From JBBRMW01 sp038239365 (GTDB lineage: Bacteria > Chloroflexota > Anaerolineae > Aggregatilineales > UBA2796): a DNA stretch of 16,057 nt. The stretch covers positions 1 through 16,057 of the forward strand of contig JBBSEU010000117.1 of assembly GCA_038239365.1 (NCBI GenBank), read 5' to 3'. The notes under the pieces were generated by a model that was not told the DNA's origin, made no database searches, and saw only the letters and a list, made by a program, of their open reading frames with translations. This document shows positions 1 through 7,975 of this stretch, in pieces. The position numbers were made by a program, and so were the translations under genes. Positions within the stretch are counted from its first letter, which is position 1. Each line of letters opens with the position of its first letter.

Positions 1-597
1 GCGCGATCCAGTCTGATCGGGGGAAAGCGTGATCGAGGTCGCCAGTTCATTATCGAAACGCACTTGCAAAATGCTGTTTTGCGGCGTGTTCGTCGGGACA
101 TTGCTGCCCTGCGACTTGAAGTATTCGACATTCAGGTTCAGGAAGTTGTTGCCGTCCGGATTCCAGTTGTTGGGAATGCTGAACTGGAACTGAACCGATC
201 CGACAGGTGAGATCGTTTCCAGGTTGCGAATGCCATACGCAACTAAACTCACTTCTTGTGCCAGCAGCGGCCCCTGTCGGACAATCGTCGGCGCGGCCTG
301 CACAATGGCCGTACTGGTCGGTGTATCCAGTGGTGTTGCCGATGGCAGCGGCGTGCGGGTTCGAGTCGCGGTAGGGCCACTGGGGGTGTTCGTTGGCAGC
401 GTTGGAACGGCGCTGCTGGTCAGGGTTGGGTTGAGCGAACTAACCGCAGCGGCGGTCAGCGTCGGCGTAGTTGTTGCCGCGTTGACGATGGTTCGATGGA
501 TGCCAGCCATCGCGCTTATGATGAGCGCGATGAAAAGCAGACTATACAGTCGTGCAGGGCGCTTCAGTCTTCGCATAAACTGTTTTGTCCTTCTCAT
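1..597 (-). CDS. Secreted/membrane-anchored protein, possibly BcsB-like (partial, 3' end outside window)
   Basis: The minus strand is open from an ATG at 597 to the window edge (199 codons), so the C-terminus is missing. The protein begins with a basic stretch and a hydrophobic segment (about residues 17-33, ending near Val-Asn-Ala-Ala) that reads as a signal peptide or anchor. A Thr/Pro/Ser-rich linker follows (about 42-105), then a globular start. Around residues 136-193 the pattern is 'FSIPNNW', a hydrophobic 'LNLNVEYF' strand, then 'LQVRFDNELATSITL'. This resembles the opening of BcsB-type cellulose synthase regulatory subunits (Pfam PF03170), where a periplasmic carbohydrate-binding domain begins this way; that assignment is tentative. 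The gene lies 3 nt after the polymerase stop, so it belongs to the exopolysaccharide operon. A second in-frame ATG at 576 has a GAAGGA motif 11 nt upstream and may be the true start. The role could be binding or guiding the polymer outside the membrane. Confidence 0.72.
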   Translation of the reverse strand, partial: MRRTKQFMRRLKRPARLYSLLFIALIISAMAGIHRTIVNAATTTPTLTAAAVSSLNPTLTSSAVPTLPTNTPSGPTATRTRTPLPSATPLDTPTSTAIVQAAPTIVRQGPLLAQEVSLVAYGIRNLETISPVGSVQFQFSIPNNWNPDGNNFLNLNVEYFKSQGSNVPTNTPQNSILQVRFDNELATSITLSPDQTGSR

Positions 598-600
598 TAA

Positions 601-2160
601 TTAAATTTGCGGCCCGGCGGCGATCAGTTCGCGCTGGACATACAAACCATCTTCTTTGACGCGCAAGGTTTCTCGGCGCTGCTGGACAAGGGTTTCGGCA
701 AGTACCATCCCGCCGAGTGCCACTGCCACCAACAGCCACAAATAGCGAATGTACGCGCCGTGCAAAAAGATGCTCGTCGCCAGATAGGAAACCAGTCCAG
801 CCTCAATAGCTGCCATCAGTGGCACCAGGTCTTCACGCCCCACCAGGCGGAACTGACGCATGGCGCGATGAATGCCCACAAACACGCCAATCAACAGCCC
901 GATAAAGGAGATGAACCCGACGACGCCCGTTTCGGACAAGACTTCCAGATACAGGTCGTGGGCTTCGCGCGCACCCGCCCGATCATCCAGGCCAAGCACC
1001 GCATTATAATCTGCATAATGATTTTCGTAGTTCAGGTAGCCAATTCCCAGCAGCGGATGATTGGCGAACATCTGAATTGCAATGATCATTTCGCTGGAAC
1101 GGCCTTTGAACGATTTCTCGGTTTGCATGGTGGTATCCTGGGGCAGCACATCCGAGAGCGTCAGCAGACGATCAAGATACCCCTGTGGCAGGAACGGATA
1201 GAGTAACGCGATAATGATCACGACGCCGACCACGATGCGATACGGGTTCAGCTTGCGCTCATGGACGATCATCACTCCCATAACCACCAGCGCGATAAAC
1301 GCGCCGCGTGAATACGTGAAAATGGTGGTCAGCATGATCACCGACGTTGTACCCAGGTAGAGCAGGCGTTGAAGCGTGCGTTTTTCGGTAATGATCCCAT
1401 AAATCCCGATGGGCATAATCATCAACAGGATTTGCCCATAGTAATTCGGGTCGGAGAGCGGCCCCGTCACGCGCGTACTATCGAATCCAGCGGTGATCTC
1501 ATGCGTTGGCGCGTTTGCCAGCCCGAAAAAGTCATTGCTGGTATCTTTGCTCAAGACCTGATAGGCGCTCAGGGTGGCGACAAACGCCGCCGAAAACAAG
1601 ATCGTCCAGCGCAGATTACGCCACGATTGCTCGTTATCGCACACCTGAACGACGATCAACATAATGATGAAGTCTTTCAGCGCGTCCACAGCGCCCGTTT
1701 GGGCGCGGGATCGATCCTCTGCCACAAACGTCGAAAACAGTAGGACGAGGCAGTAGATCAGAACCAGCAGTTCGGTACGGCGGAAAATGAACGATTTTTT
1801 CTGAATGACCAGTCGGTTAGCAAGCGCGCTGACAAAGACCAGCCCCACCAACACCTTATTGATACTGGCGATCCCGAACTGCACTTCCAGAATATCCGAG
1901 AAGTTCAGGTAGACGAACGCAGCCAGGATGTACACGCCGATGCTGGGACGTACCGCGATCATGATCCCGGCGATGATCGCATACAAACCAACGACAAACA
2001 CCAGTCCCAGTTTGGTGCTGCCAATCGTGACAGCCCCCGCCAACACCACCGCTACACCCAGCGTAATGAGCGCGATCTGTATCCAGCGGCGTTGTGCCGC
2101 ACTGGCGACGGTTCGCCGCCGCGGGAGACTCCCTCCGAGGGGTGTGACTTTGGTGGTCAT
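601..2160 (-). CDS. O-antigen ligase / Wzy-family polysaccharide polymerase
   Basis: A 519-aa polytopic membrane protein with roughly a dozen hydrophobic segments between residues 27 and 490. Family hallmarks of the Wzy/WaaL group (Pfam PF04932) are visible: 'TGPLSDPNYYGQ' (232-243) with 'TYSRGAF' (282-288) in the central part, and in the C-terminal part 'HPLLGIGYLNYE' (368-379) followed by 'REAHDLYLEVLSETGVVG' (398-415). In known members the large extracytoplasmic loop and its Arg/His residues act in glycosyl transfer. In a Wzx/Wzy locus the enzyme polymerises lipid-linked repeat units on the outer face of the membrane. The ATG overlaps the stop of the upstream chain-length gene as ATGA, implying translational coupling. 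A dedicated ligase function cannot be excluded from sequence, but the flippase and Wzz neighbours favour polymerase. Length and motifs look intact. Confidence 0.9.
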   Translation of the reverse strand: MTTKVTPLGGSLPRRRTVASAAQRRWIQIALITLGVAVVLAGAVTIGSTKLGLVFVVGLYAIIAGIMIAVRPSIGVYILAAFVYLNFSDILEVQFGIASINKVLVGLVFVSALANRLVIQKKSFIFRRTELLVLIYCLVLLFSTFVAEDRSRAQTGAVDALKDFIIMLIVVQVCDNEQSWRNLRWTILFSAAFVATLSAYQVLSKDTSNDFFGLANAPTHEITAGFDSTRVTGPLSDPNYYGQILLMIMPIGIYGIITEKRTLQRLLYLGTTSVIMLTTIFTYSRGAFIALVVMGVMIVHERKLNPYRIVVGVVIIIALLYPFLPQGYLDRLLTLSDVLPQDTTMQTEKSFKGRSSEMIIAIQMFANHPLLGIGYLNYENHYADYNAVLGLDDRAGAREAHDLYLEVLSETGVVGFISFIGLLIGVFVGIHRAMRQFRLVGREDLVPLMAAIEAGLVSYLATSIFLHGAYIRYLWLLVAVALGGMVLAETLVQQRRETLRVKEDGLYVQRELIAAGPQI

Positions 2161-3458
2161 GACGGATTTTCTTCTGGCGGCCTGTTCAGTTCCTTCAACT
2201 CATCATCCGTAAGTTGAAGGGCATTGCTGAACATCGGTACTTCATCATCATTGTTGGCGCTACCATTATCCATGAACGGCGAGCCAAAGACGTTGTTCGG
2301 GCGAGAAGGGGGCGGCTCCGGTGCATCTAAATCGAACGGCATGGGTGACGTTCGCACCAGTTGAATGCTGTTCGTGCCGCCGCTTTCCTCGGCTGTTTGC
2401 AGGGCTTCATTGGCCTTTGTGACCATCGACTTCGGGTCAAGCACACCGCCGCTGGCCTCGACCAACCCGGTCATGGCGTTGAAGGTGGCGATGTAATCAC
2501 CACTCACAAACAACTGCACGCGCAGCTTTTCGTGCAGGGCGGCAATCAATTCGCGCGCTTCGGTAGCTGGGGTTTCGGGCAGCAGGATCGCAAAGGTCAT
2601 GTTGCCCAGCGACGCGATCATGCCCAGTTCCGGCATTGCTTCGTTCATATATTGCGATGCGCTGCGAATTATCGTTTTCTGCGCTTCTTCCGGCAGCAGG
2701 ACGAAGTCCTCCGTCGGCACCAGTCTCAACAAAGCGACGCTGATCGGTCTGTTACGCATCCGGGCGCGGTTGATTTCTTCGGCTAGCCGCTGCTGGAAAT
2801 ACCGCTGGTTATAGATGCCCAACTGTGGATCGCGGATTGCCAGCATGTCCATGCGCTCTGTTGGGCTGCGGAAATATTCGAGCGCAAAGGCCAGCGAAAC
2901 GCCCACTGTCAAGCCGAGAACACCCCCCAGAACGCCGAGTTGGGTACGGCTGCCAACAGTAACGGGTGGTTTAGCGGTGGCCGCGTCCAGTGGTTGCAGC
3001 CCGAAGTAGCGGTACAGATTATCCGAACGCGACGTACCCACAACGCCAATCGCCTCGTTCAGGCGTGTCACCAGCGCCGGGGAGGGTCCCGTTGTAATCA
3101 GCAGCAGCACGTTCGTTGAGGGCAAGACGTTGCAGCTTACCTGATAAGTTAGCAGGTCAACCTGTGTTTCATCTACCCCTATCAGCTTGAGCGCATCCTT
3201 CCGCACATTCTGACTGGTCATTACTTCGCAGTACGTCGAGAAAATACTCGTGCGTGCGGTAAGTGTATCCAGACCATAAATCGTGTCGTTGAACGAACTC
3301 AACTGATTATCCAGCTTCGTCACGAAGGTGGAACTCACCTGATAGACGGGCGGCTGCCGAAAGCTGATGACCAGCGCGACGGTCAGTGCCAGCAGCGTCA
3401 GCGGCAAAATCAACCACCATCGCTTGAGCAGGATTTGCACGTAATTTCGTAATTCCAT
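2157..3458 (-). CDS. Wzz-type chain-length determinant fused to a degenerate GGDEF domain
   Basis: A 433-aa protein in two parts. Residues 1-195 are a polysaccharide co-polymerase (Wzz, PF02706 type): a short cytoplasmic start 'MELRNYVQILLKRWW', TM1 (14-33), an extracytoplasmic domain, a Pro-containing stretch (156-167) and TM2 (173-194). Such proteins set polymer chain length with the Wzy polymerase, encoded by the next gene. Residues 207-370 follow the diguanylate-cyclase fold: 'DPQLGIYNQRYFQQRLAEEI' matches the usual D-x-LTGLYNRRYF opening, and 'FAILLPET' (289-296) follows the signature position. The signature itself is GNMTF (285-289) instead of GGDEF, and the RxxD inhibitory-site positions read P and G, so catalysis and I-site binding are not expected. 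No Walker motif or tyrosine cluster of BY-kinases is present. The C-terminus (371-433) is acidic and Pro/Asn-rich, probably disordered. ATG at 3458 has AGGAG 8 nt upstream. It may link chain length to a cytoplasmic signal; this is inference. Confidence 0.85.
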   Translation of the reverse strand: MELRNYVQILLKRWWLILPLTLLALTVALVISFRQPPVYQVSSTFVTKLDNQLSSFNDTIYGLDTLTARTSIFSTYCEVMTSQNVRKDALKLIGVDETQVDLLTYQVSCNVLPSTNVLLLITTGPSPALVTRLNEAIGVVGTSRSDNLYRYFGLQPLDAATAKPPVTVGSRTQLGVLGGVLGLTVGVSLAFALEYFRSPTERMDMLAIRDPQLGIYNQRYFQQRLAEEINRARMRNRPISVALLRLVPTEDFVLLPEEAQKTIIRSASQYMNEAMPELGMIASLGNMTFAILLPETPATEARELIAALHEKLRVQLFVSGDYIATFNAMTGLVEASGGVLDPKSMVTKANEALQTAEESGGTNSIQLVRTSPMPFDLDAPEPPPSRPNNVFGSPFMDNGSANNDDEVPMFSNALQLTDDELKELNRPPEENPS

Positions 3459-3493
3459 ACTACTATCTCCTGATCGACTGCCAGAGTCCCACT

Positions 3494-4453
3494 TTAGGCG
3501 GGCTTGGGTGCAACCGATTGTTCGTTAAACCAACGGACTGTTTCGGCCAAACCATCCTCAAAGGAGATGGTCGGCTCATAACCCAGCAGTTCGCCTGCTT
3601 TGCTGATGTCTGAGCAGGAATGTTTTACATCACCAGCACGCGCCGGGGCAAAATTTGGTGTGACCGATTTACCCATCACACGGTTGAGCGTATTGATCAG
3701 ATCGAGCAGCGAAAAACTCTCGCCCACTGCCAGATTGATCACTTGCCCGGCCACTTTCTCACGCGGGGCACTGGCCGCCAGCAAATTACCACGCACAATA
3801 TCGCCAATGTAGGTGAAATCGCGCGACTGTGTGCCATCCCCAAAGATCGTCGGGGTGCGCCCCTCCACCAATGCCGAAATGAACAATGGAATCACTGCCG
3901 AGTATTCGGAGTGCGGGTCCTGACGTGGGCCAAACACATTGAAATAGCGTAATGCCACCGTTTCCAGGCCATACACGCGGTGAAACACCTGACAATATTC
4001 CTCACCGATCAGCTTGGCAACGGCATACGGCGAAAGCGGCTGGATCGGACTCGTCTCGGTTTTGTACTTGCCTTCAGCATCACCATAGGCCGCCGAAGAC
4101 GCCGCATACATGACGCGCTTCACACCCGCATCACGCGCCGCAACCAACACATTGAGCGTACCCGTGCCGCCCGCTTCGTGAACAGCCACCGGATCGGCCA
4201 CTGAGCGCGGCACAGATGCAATGGCCGCCTCGTGAAACACGTAATCAACGCCCTGCATCGCCTTTTTCAGATCGGCAGGCCGGGTAATATCGCCCTCATA
4301 CAGATCAATACGGTCAATGAAGTTTGCCAGGTTATCGCGGTTGCCCGTCGAAAAGTTATCGAATACGCGCACCGTATCGCCACGCTTGACCAGCGCCTCG
4401 GCAATGTGCGAACCGATAAATCCGGCTCCCCCGGTGACCAGATAAGTTGTCAT
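3494..4453 (-). CDS. NAD-dependent UDP-hexose 4-epimerase (WbpP/GalE-like SDR)
   Basis: A 319-aa extended short-chain dehydrogenase/reductase. The Rossmann NAD-binding motif TGGAGFIGSH is at residues 7-16, with 'DNFSTG' at 32-37. The catalytic residues are Ser119/120 in 'AASSAAYG' and the Y-x-x-x-K pair Tyr143/Lys147 in 'SPYAVAK'. 'RYFNVFGPRQDPHSEYSAVI' (169-188) and 'GDGTQSRDFTYIGDI' (205-219) closely resemble UDP-GlcNAc/UDP-Glc 4-epimerases of the WbpP subgroup. Such enzymes supply UDP-GalNAc or UDP-Gal for polysaccharide repeat units in the cytoplasm, which fits the operon. Exact substrate (acetylated or not) cannot be settled from sequence. The reading frame is open upstream to 4609, but the ATG at 4453 is preferred: it directly precedes the Rossmann strand, has AGGGA 10 nt upstream, and avoids a 130-nt overlap with the preceding gene. 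Confidence 0.9.
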   Translation of the reverse strand: MTTYLVTGGAGFIGSHIAEALVKRGDTVRVFDNFSTGNRDNLANFIDRIDLYEGDITRPADLKKAMQGVDYVFHEAAIASVPRSVADPVAVHEAGGTGTLNVLVAARDAGVKRVMYAASSAAYGDAEGKYKTETSPIQPLSPYAVAKLIGEEYCQVFHRVYGLETVALRYFNVFGPRQDPHSEYSAVIPLFISALVEGRTPTIFGDGTQSRDFTYIGDIVRGNLLAASAPREKVAGQVINLAVGESFSLLDLINTLNRVMGKSVTPNFAPARAGDVKHSCSDISKAGELLGYEPTISFEDGLAETVRWFNEQSVAPKPA

Positions 4454-4479
4454 GGCTGATAAGTCCCTTTCAATCGTGA

Positions 4480-5130
4480 TTAGTAGAGCGGCTGTGTTGG
4501 AACTACCGTCACGGTGGGCGCGGGCGTCACACTGATGACGGGTGCGCGAGTACGTGTCGGTTTTGGAATGGTTGGCAGCGGCGTAAACGATCCGCCCAAA
4601 AAGGTGCATTGGAACGATTTCTGAAAATCACCATGCCTGAGTGCATTATACGGACCGTTCCAAACCACATAAAATTTGAACGCCGCATCCACCGAGATCG
4701 ACACCGTGCCCAGTTTGCCTACCCTTTGGGTTAAACCGCGCGTTCCGGCAGCCAGCACATCATCATAGGTGAAGGTGGTCAGGTAGATACCCTGGCTCTG
4801 CTCATCGACACCCCACACTTCGATCTCTCGATATTTGGAATAGCAGTATACGGCCACGCGATCTCCGGCTTTAGCTTCGGCACGGCCATCATACGGGTTG
4901 AATGGCTGCGGACGATCCGTGCCAGTGGGACGATCTGTCCCTGTCGGCAAGTCCGTTTCGGTAGGCAGATCGGTATCGGTGGGTCCCGCTTGCAATCTGG
5001 CTTTGCCACGCGCTCTGCTGCCTGCGGCCATCGTTGGCAGGCTGGAAAGCATCAGCATCCCGCATAGCAGTGCCACTCCGATCCCCGAAAAGCAGATGAC
5101 GAGTATTCCTGGAGTCCGTTTTGTTTGCAT
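4480..5130 (-). CDS. Secreted protein of unknown function with hexapeptide repeats
   Basis: I do not recognise a family. The 216-aa product has an N-terminal signal peptide (hydrophobic core about residues 8-33, probable cleavage after 'TMAAG' or nearby). An Asp/Thr/Pro-rich tandem repeat follows (about 49-74; units of the form P-T-x-T-D-L/R). Next is a compact domain (about 84-181) and a Thr/Pro-rich tail ending in 'VTVVPTQPLY'. The globular part contains two cysteines ('VAVYCYSK' and 'SFQCTFLG') near its ends that could form a disulfide, plus 'FYVVWNGPYNAL'. Thr/Pro-rich tails are common in extracellular proteins. The gene sits between the flippase (79 nt gap) and the epimerase (26 nt gap), in the same direction as the exopolysaccharide genes, so an exported accessory role such as polymer binding is possible but unproven. 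The start has only a weak GAGTG-like ribosome site. Confidence 0.75.
   Translation of the reverse strand: MQTKRTPGILVICFSGIGVALLCGMLMLSSLPTMAAGSRARGKARLQAGPTDTDLPTETDLPTGTDRPTGTDRPQPFNPYDGRAEAKAGDRVAVYCYSKYREIEVWGVDEQSQGIYLTTFTYDDVLAAGTRGLTQRVGKLGTVSISVDAAFKFYVVWNGPYNALRHGDFQKSFQCTFLGGSFTPLPTIPKPTRTRAPVISVTPAPTVTVVPTQPLY
4910..4981 (-). repeat. Four tandem 18-bp coding repeats
   Basis: Four imperfect in-frame 18-bp units (4910-4927, 4928-4945, 4946-4963, 4964-4981) encode the Asp/Thr/Pro hexapeptide units of the secreted protein. On the plus strand each unit begins with GG followed by similar GAC/CAA/CAG-plus-GATC or GTCC cores. Two units encode T-G-T-D-R-P and two encode T-D/E-T-D-L-P, so the array seems to have grown by duplication. 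Repeat copy number could vary between strains through slippage. Confidence 0.75.
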
Positions 5131-5209
5131 CTATTTCACTCGTTTCTGTACTTCTATCGTCCGCAGGTCTAGTGTACCCGTTGCTTTGTGATCCATTGTT
5201 ATGGTTCGG

Positions 5210-6736
5210 TTACTGAACAGGTTCAGCGATAGTTTCAACGCCGGATTCTTTGTTACGGCGGCTCAGGATGCCTCGGAGCATATCCAGTCCGTTCAAAATC
5301 ACATCGCGTTCAAGCCACCACAACGCGGCGGCATAGGTCAGCGCACCCACTGGAATCGATACGACCAGAATAGCAATGTCGCTCCATTGCAACGTCAGCG
5401 CGAACACGATCACAATAGCGATGCTCATCAACGCCGAGCCGACCAGCGACGGGATAAACTGCGCCATGATCGTGCGGAAGGGCATTTTAAGCGTTCGTGT
5501 GGCAATACCGAGTCGCAAAGTTGTAACAATCAGCGCAACGCTCAGGTGTCCAAGCGAAACCGCAAAGACGCTGTGCTGTGCCAGGACGAACAAGGTTGGC
5601 CCCAGCAAACCGAACTCAACCAGTGCCGTTTTCCACAAAATATCCGGGCGGCCAATCGCCTTGTAAATGTCGCCGATATTCCACGAGATCGCCAGCACTG
5701 TACCATACAAACACAGGACAGCCATTGTTGGTCCGGCGGCATCCCACTTGACGCCAAACAGGACGCGCGTCAGTGGCACGGAAATCAAGGCCAGCCCAGC
5801 ACCGATGGGCAGCGTCACCAGCGCGATATAGCGCAGTGTGACCAGCATCCCCTTGCGAAGCTGATCCATGTTTTCCTGTAGGATCGAGTAAGCAGGCAGC
5901 AAGACCTGCGCGACGACCAGACACAGGTTGATGATCACCATTTCGGGTACACGATAAGCGACGGTGTACACGCCCAACGCCGCATCACCCAGAAAAAAGC
6001 CAACGAATACATAGTCGATATTGGCTTGCAGCGCCGACAGCAAACTATCAATGCTGACTTTGTAGCCGTAGCGAATCAATTCGCTGCCGATACGCCGCGA
6101 AAATTGCCAGCGCGGGCGGAAGGGTACGATACGCCAGGCGATGATTGTGAAGACGGTGCGGCCTGCTAATTGCCCGATGACCAGCGCCCACACACCACCA
6201 CCTGATAACGCCAACCCGACACTGACCACACTCTTGATCAGGCTTTCACCCAGACTGGGAATGATCCGCCGTCCGAATTTCATATCGCGTTTGAGCAGCG
6301 CATCATGCACATTGCCAACACTGCTGATCACGAAACTGAAGCTCAGCACTGGCAGAATGATCACGACCAGGGGTTGATGAAAGAAAGCGGCCACCAACGG
6401 CGAAATGGCAACCGTGAACAACCAGATAAAGATATTGCTGATGATGCTGATCCAGAAGGCCGTATGGCTGGCTTCCTCGATGTTTTCGCGGCGCTGAATG
6501 ACCGCTACTTCGATCCCAATATCGCGCACGGCGTCCAGAAAACTCATGGCCGTGACCGCGAAGCCGACGATCCCGAACGCTTCCTGGGTGAGCAGCCGCG
6601 CTAAAATAATCGTGGTGAGCAGGTTTACGCCCTTGCTCACCAGATAGCTCAGATAGGTAACGGCGGTGCTGCTGACCGTCTTTTGAGCAACGGCGGAATC
6701 GCCATCAACCGATGCTTGATTCAAGTCCTGGCTCAA
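5210..6736 (-). CDS. Wzx-type lipid-linked oligosaccharide flippase (MOP superfamily)
   Basis: A 508-aa polytopic membrane protein with about 12-14 hydrophobic segments, the size and hydropathy of polysaccharide exporters of the MOP superfamily (WzxC/PST-like, Polysacc_synt type). Typical features include 'SKGVNLLTTIILARLLTQEAFGIVG' near the start (residues 34-58), where 'ARLL...FG' is a family hallmark. Others are 'DALLKRDMKF' (146-155) and 'ANIDYVFVGFFLGDAALGVY' (241-260), which resembles the 'D...IG..LG...LG.Y' motif of WzxC. It would move undecaprenyl-linked repeat units from the cytoplasmic to the outer face for polymerisation. The start codon is TTG at 6736: an in-frame TAG lies three codons upstream, GGAG sits 10 nt before it, and it overlaps the stop of the glycosyltransferase gene as TTGA, indicating translational coupling. 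Confidence 0.92.
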   Translation of the reverse strand: MSQDLNQASVDGDSAVAQKTVSSTAVTYLSYLVSKGVNLLTTIILARLLTQEAFGIVGFAVTAMSFLDAVRDIGIEVAVIQRRENIEEASHTAFWISIISNIFIWLFTVAISPLVAAFFHQPLVVIILPVLSFSFVISSVGNVHDALLKRDMKFGRRIIPSLGESLIKSVVSVGLALSGGGVWALVIGQLAGRTVFTIIAWRIVPFRPRWQFSRRIGSELIRYGYKVSIDSLLSALQANIDYVFVGFFLGDAALGVYTVAYRVPEMVIINLCLVVAQVLLPAYSILQENMDQLRKGMLVTLRYIALVTLPIGAGLALISVPLTRVLFGVKWDAAGPTMAVLCLYGTVLAISWNIGDIYKAIGRPDILWKTALVEFGLLGPTLFVLAQHSVFAVSLGHLSVALIVTTLRLGIATRTLKMPFRTIMAQFIPSLVGSALMSIAIVIVFALTLQWSDIAILVVSIPVGALTYAAALWWLERDVILNGLDMLRGILSRRNKESGVETIAEPVQ

Positions 6737-7929
6737 TGCGTGCTATCTCCGGCGCGCTTTTGCCAGGTCACACGCTGCTTATTCCGCAGCCAACGCCACA
6801 GCCCAGCCAAAGCCGCGAAATTTGAACTGACGAAGAAGTACGGCACACTCAGGACGCGAATGTGCAGCCCCTGCTTTTCCGCGATCATGCCTGCCAGTGC
6901 CAGACCGTAAAAGCCAATCTGTCCGGCAAGCAGGAACCACCATATGCCCTGCGCCAACCCGAACGGATTCTCAAAGGCGCGCATCGTCAACACTACCAGC
7001 ATATTTGCCAGAAAGGTGACGATCATAAAGATTGGCGCTAATGGGCGCAGGAACTTATGCGAAAATAGCCGGAAAGTGAGATCGAACGTCGGCGCGTTCA
7101 AATAGCCAGCCGAAAGCAACGCCTGATACCGCCCGGCGTTGATCCGTGCCCGACGCTTGAACTCATCATTCATCGTGGCGCTTGCCATGTCATAGCTAAT
7201 CGCCGATGGCTCATAGATCACACGGTAGCCTTGACGCATCACTTCCATAGCGATGCTGAATTCATCGTTGATTGTGCTGGTTTTCAGCGGCTTATAGAGC
7301 TTGCGGCGAATGGCGAACATATTGCCGTGTACCGCAACCGTGCTGCCCGTTTTGCTCTCCCATTTGCGAAGCGCCGCCTCATATTTCCAGTACAACCCGG
7401 CGGGTTTGGCGACGGCGCTTTGAGCGTCCCACACCGCCAACGTCCCAACCACCACGCCGACGCTCGAATCGGCAAAGGGGCTTGCCAACTTGTGCAGTGA
7501 GTCCTTTTCGTAATCGGGCGAAGCATCACTCAGGACGACGATTTCCCCGGTGGCTTCCGAAAAGCCGCGATTGACGCCATTCATCTTGCCGCCACGTACT
7601 GGCTGCTTCAATAAAGTGACGCCGCGACTCTCGAACTCACGCACAATTTCAGCCGTGCCGTCGTCACTGCCATCATCCACCACCAAGATTTGCAGTTTTT
7701 CGCGCGGATAATTCAGCGCAACGCTGTTTTCCAGCTTGCGGCGGATCACATCGACTTCATTGAAAGCCGGGATCAGCAGCGTGATATTGGGCGTCAACGT
7801 TGGATCACGCTTGATGTTGCGCGGGCTTAGTTTGGCCGCCAAAAACATAACGAAGGGGTAGCCGAAAAACGTCCACCCCAACGCTGCGAAACTGATGATG
7901 AAAATAACCGCAAAGAGATTTGCTATCAC
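6733..7929 (-). CDS. Membrane GT2-family glycosyltransferase
   Basis: A 398-aa protein with an N-terminal membrane segment (5-30), a GT-A catalytic domain (about 47-270) and two or three C-terminal membrane segments (about 290-316, 325-350, 357-378). GT2 landmarks are 'LLIPAFNE' (51-58), 'VVDDGSDDGT' (83-92) for nucleotide-sugar binding, the DxD-like 'LSDAS' (133-137), 'HGNMFAIRR' (201-209), and 'NDEF' (221-224) where the general base acidic residue lies. The processive-synthase QxxRW is replaced by 'RINAGRYQ' (262-269), as in many non-processive or uncertain GT2 enzymes. It is the only chain-extending glycosyltransferase in the window, so others may lie outside. The start is GTG at 7929, with GGGAG about 12 nt upstream. 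The 3' end overlaps the flippase start by 4 nt. Which sugar is transferred is not visible. Confidence 0.9.
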   Translation of the reverse strand: MIANLFAVIFIISFAALGWTFFGYPFVMFLAAKLSPRNIKRDPTLTPNITLLIPAFNEVDVIRRKLENSVALNYPREKLQILVVDDGSDDGTAEIVREFESRGVTLLKQPVRGGKMNGVNRGFSEATGEIVVLSDASPDYEKDSLHKLASPFADSSVGVVVGTLAVWDAQSAVAKPAGLYWKYEAALRKWESKTGSTVAVHGNMFAIRRKLYKPLKTSTINDEFSIAMEVMRQGYRVIYEPSAISYDMASATMNDEFKRRARINAGRYQALLSAGYLNAPTFDLTFRLFSHKFLRPLAPIFMIVTFLANMLVVLTMRAFENPFGLAQGIWWFLLAGQIGFYGLALAGMIAEKQGLHIRVLSVPYFFVSSNFAALAGLWRWLRNKQRVTWQKRAGDSTH

Positions 7930-7975
7930 GTTGCCCAGAGTCTCCCTTTGTGTCGCTTACGAAAATGGTTCAAGG

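Noticed and set aside
224..604. Plus-strand open frame of 126 codons near the left edge
   Set aside because: It lies opposite the minus-strand secreted protein, whose signal peptide, Thr/Pro linker and operon position make it the real gene; the plus-strand product is Val/Gly-rich with no domain.
4454..4609. N-terminal extension of the epimerase
   Set aside because: It would overlap the secreted-protein gene by 130 nt and add residues ahead of the Rossmann fold that family members lack; a good ribosome site precedes the ATG at 4453.
4910..4981. 18-bp tandem repeats as a CRISPR-like array
   Set aside because: The units are directly adjacent without spacers, are in frame and encode a Thr/Asp/Pro repeat within a secreted protein.
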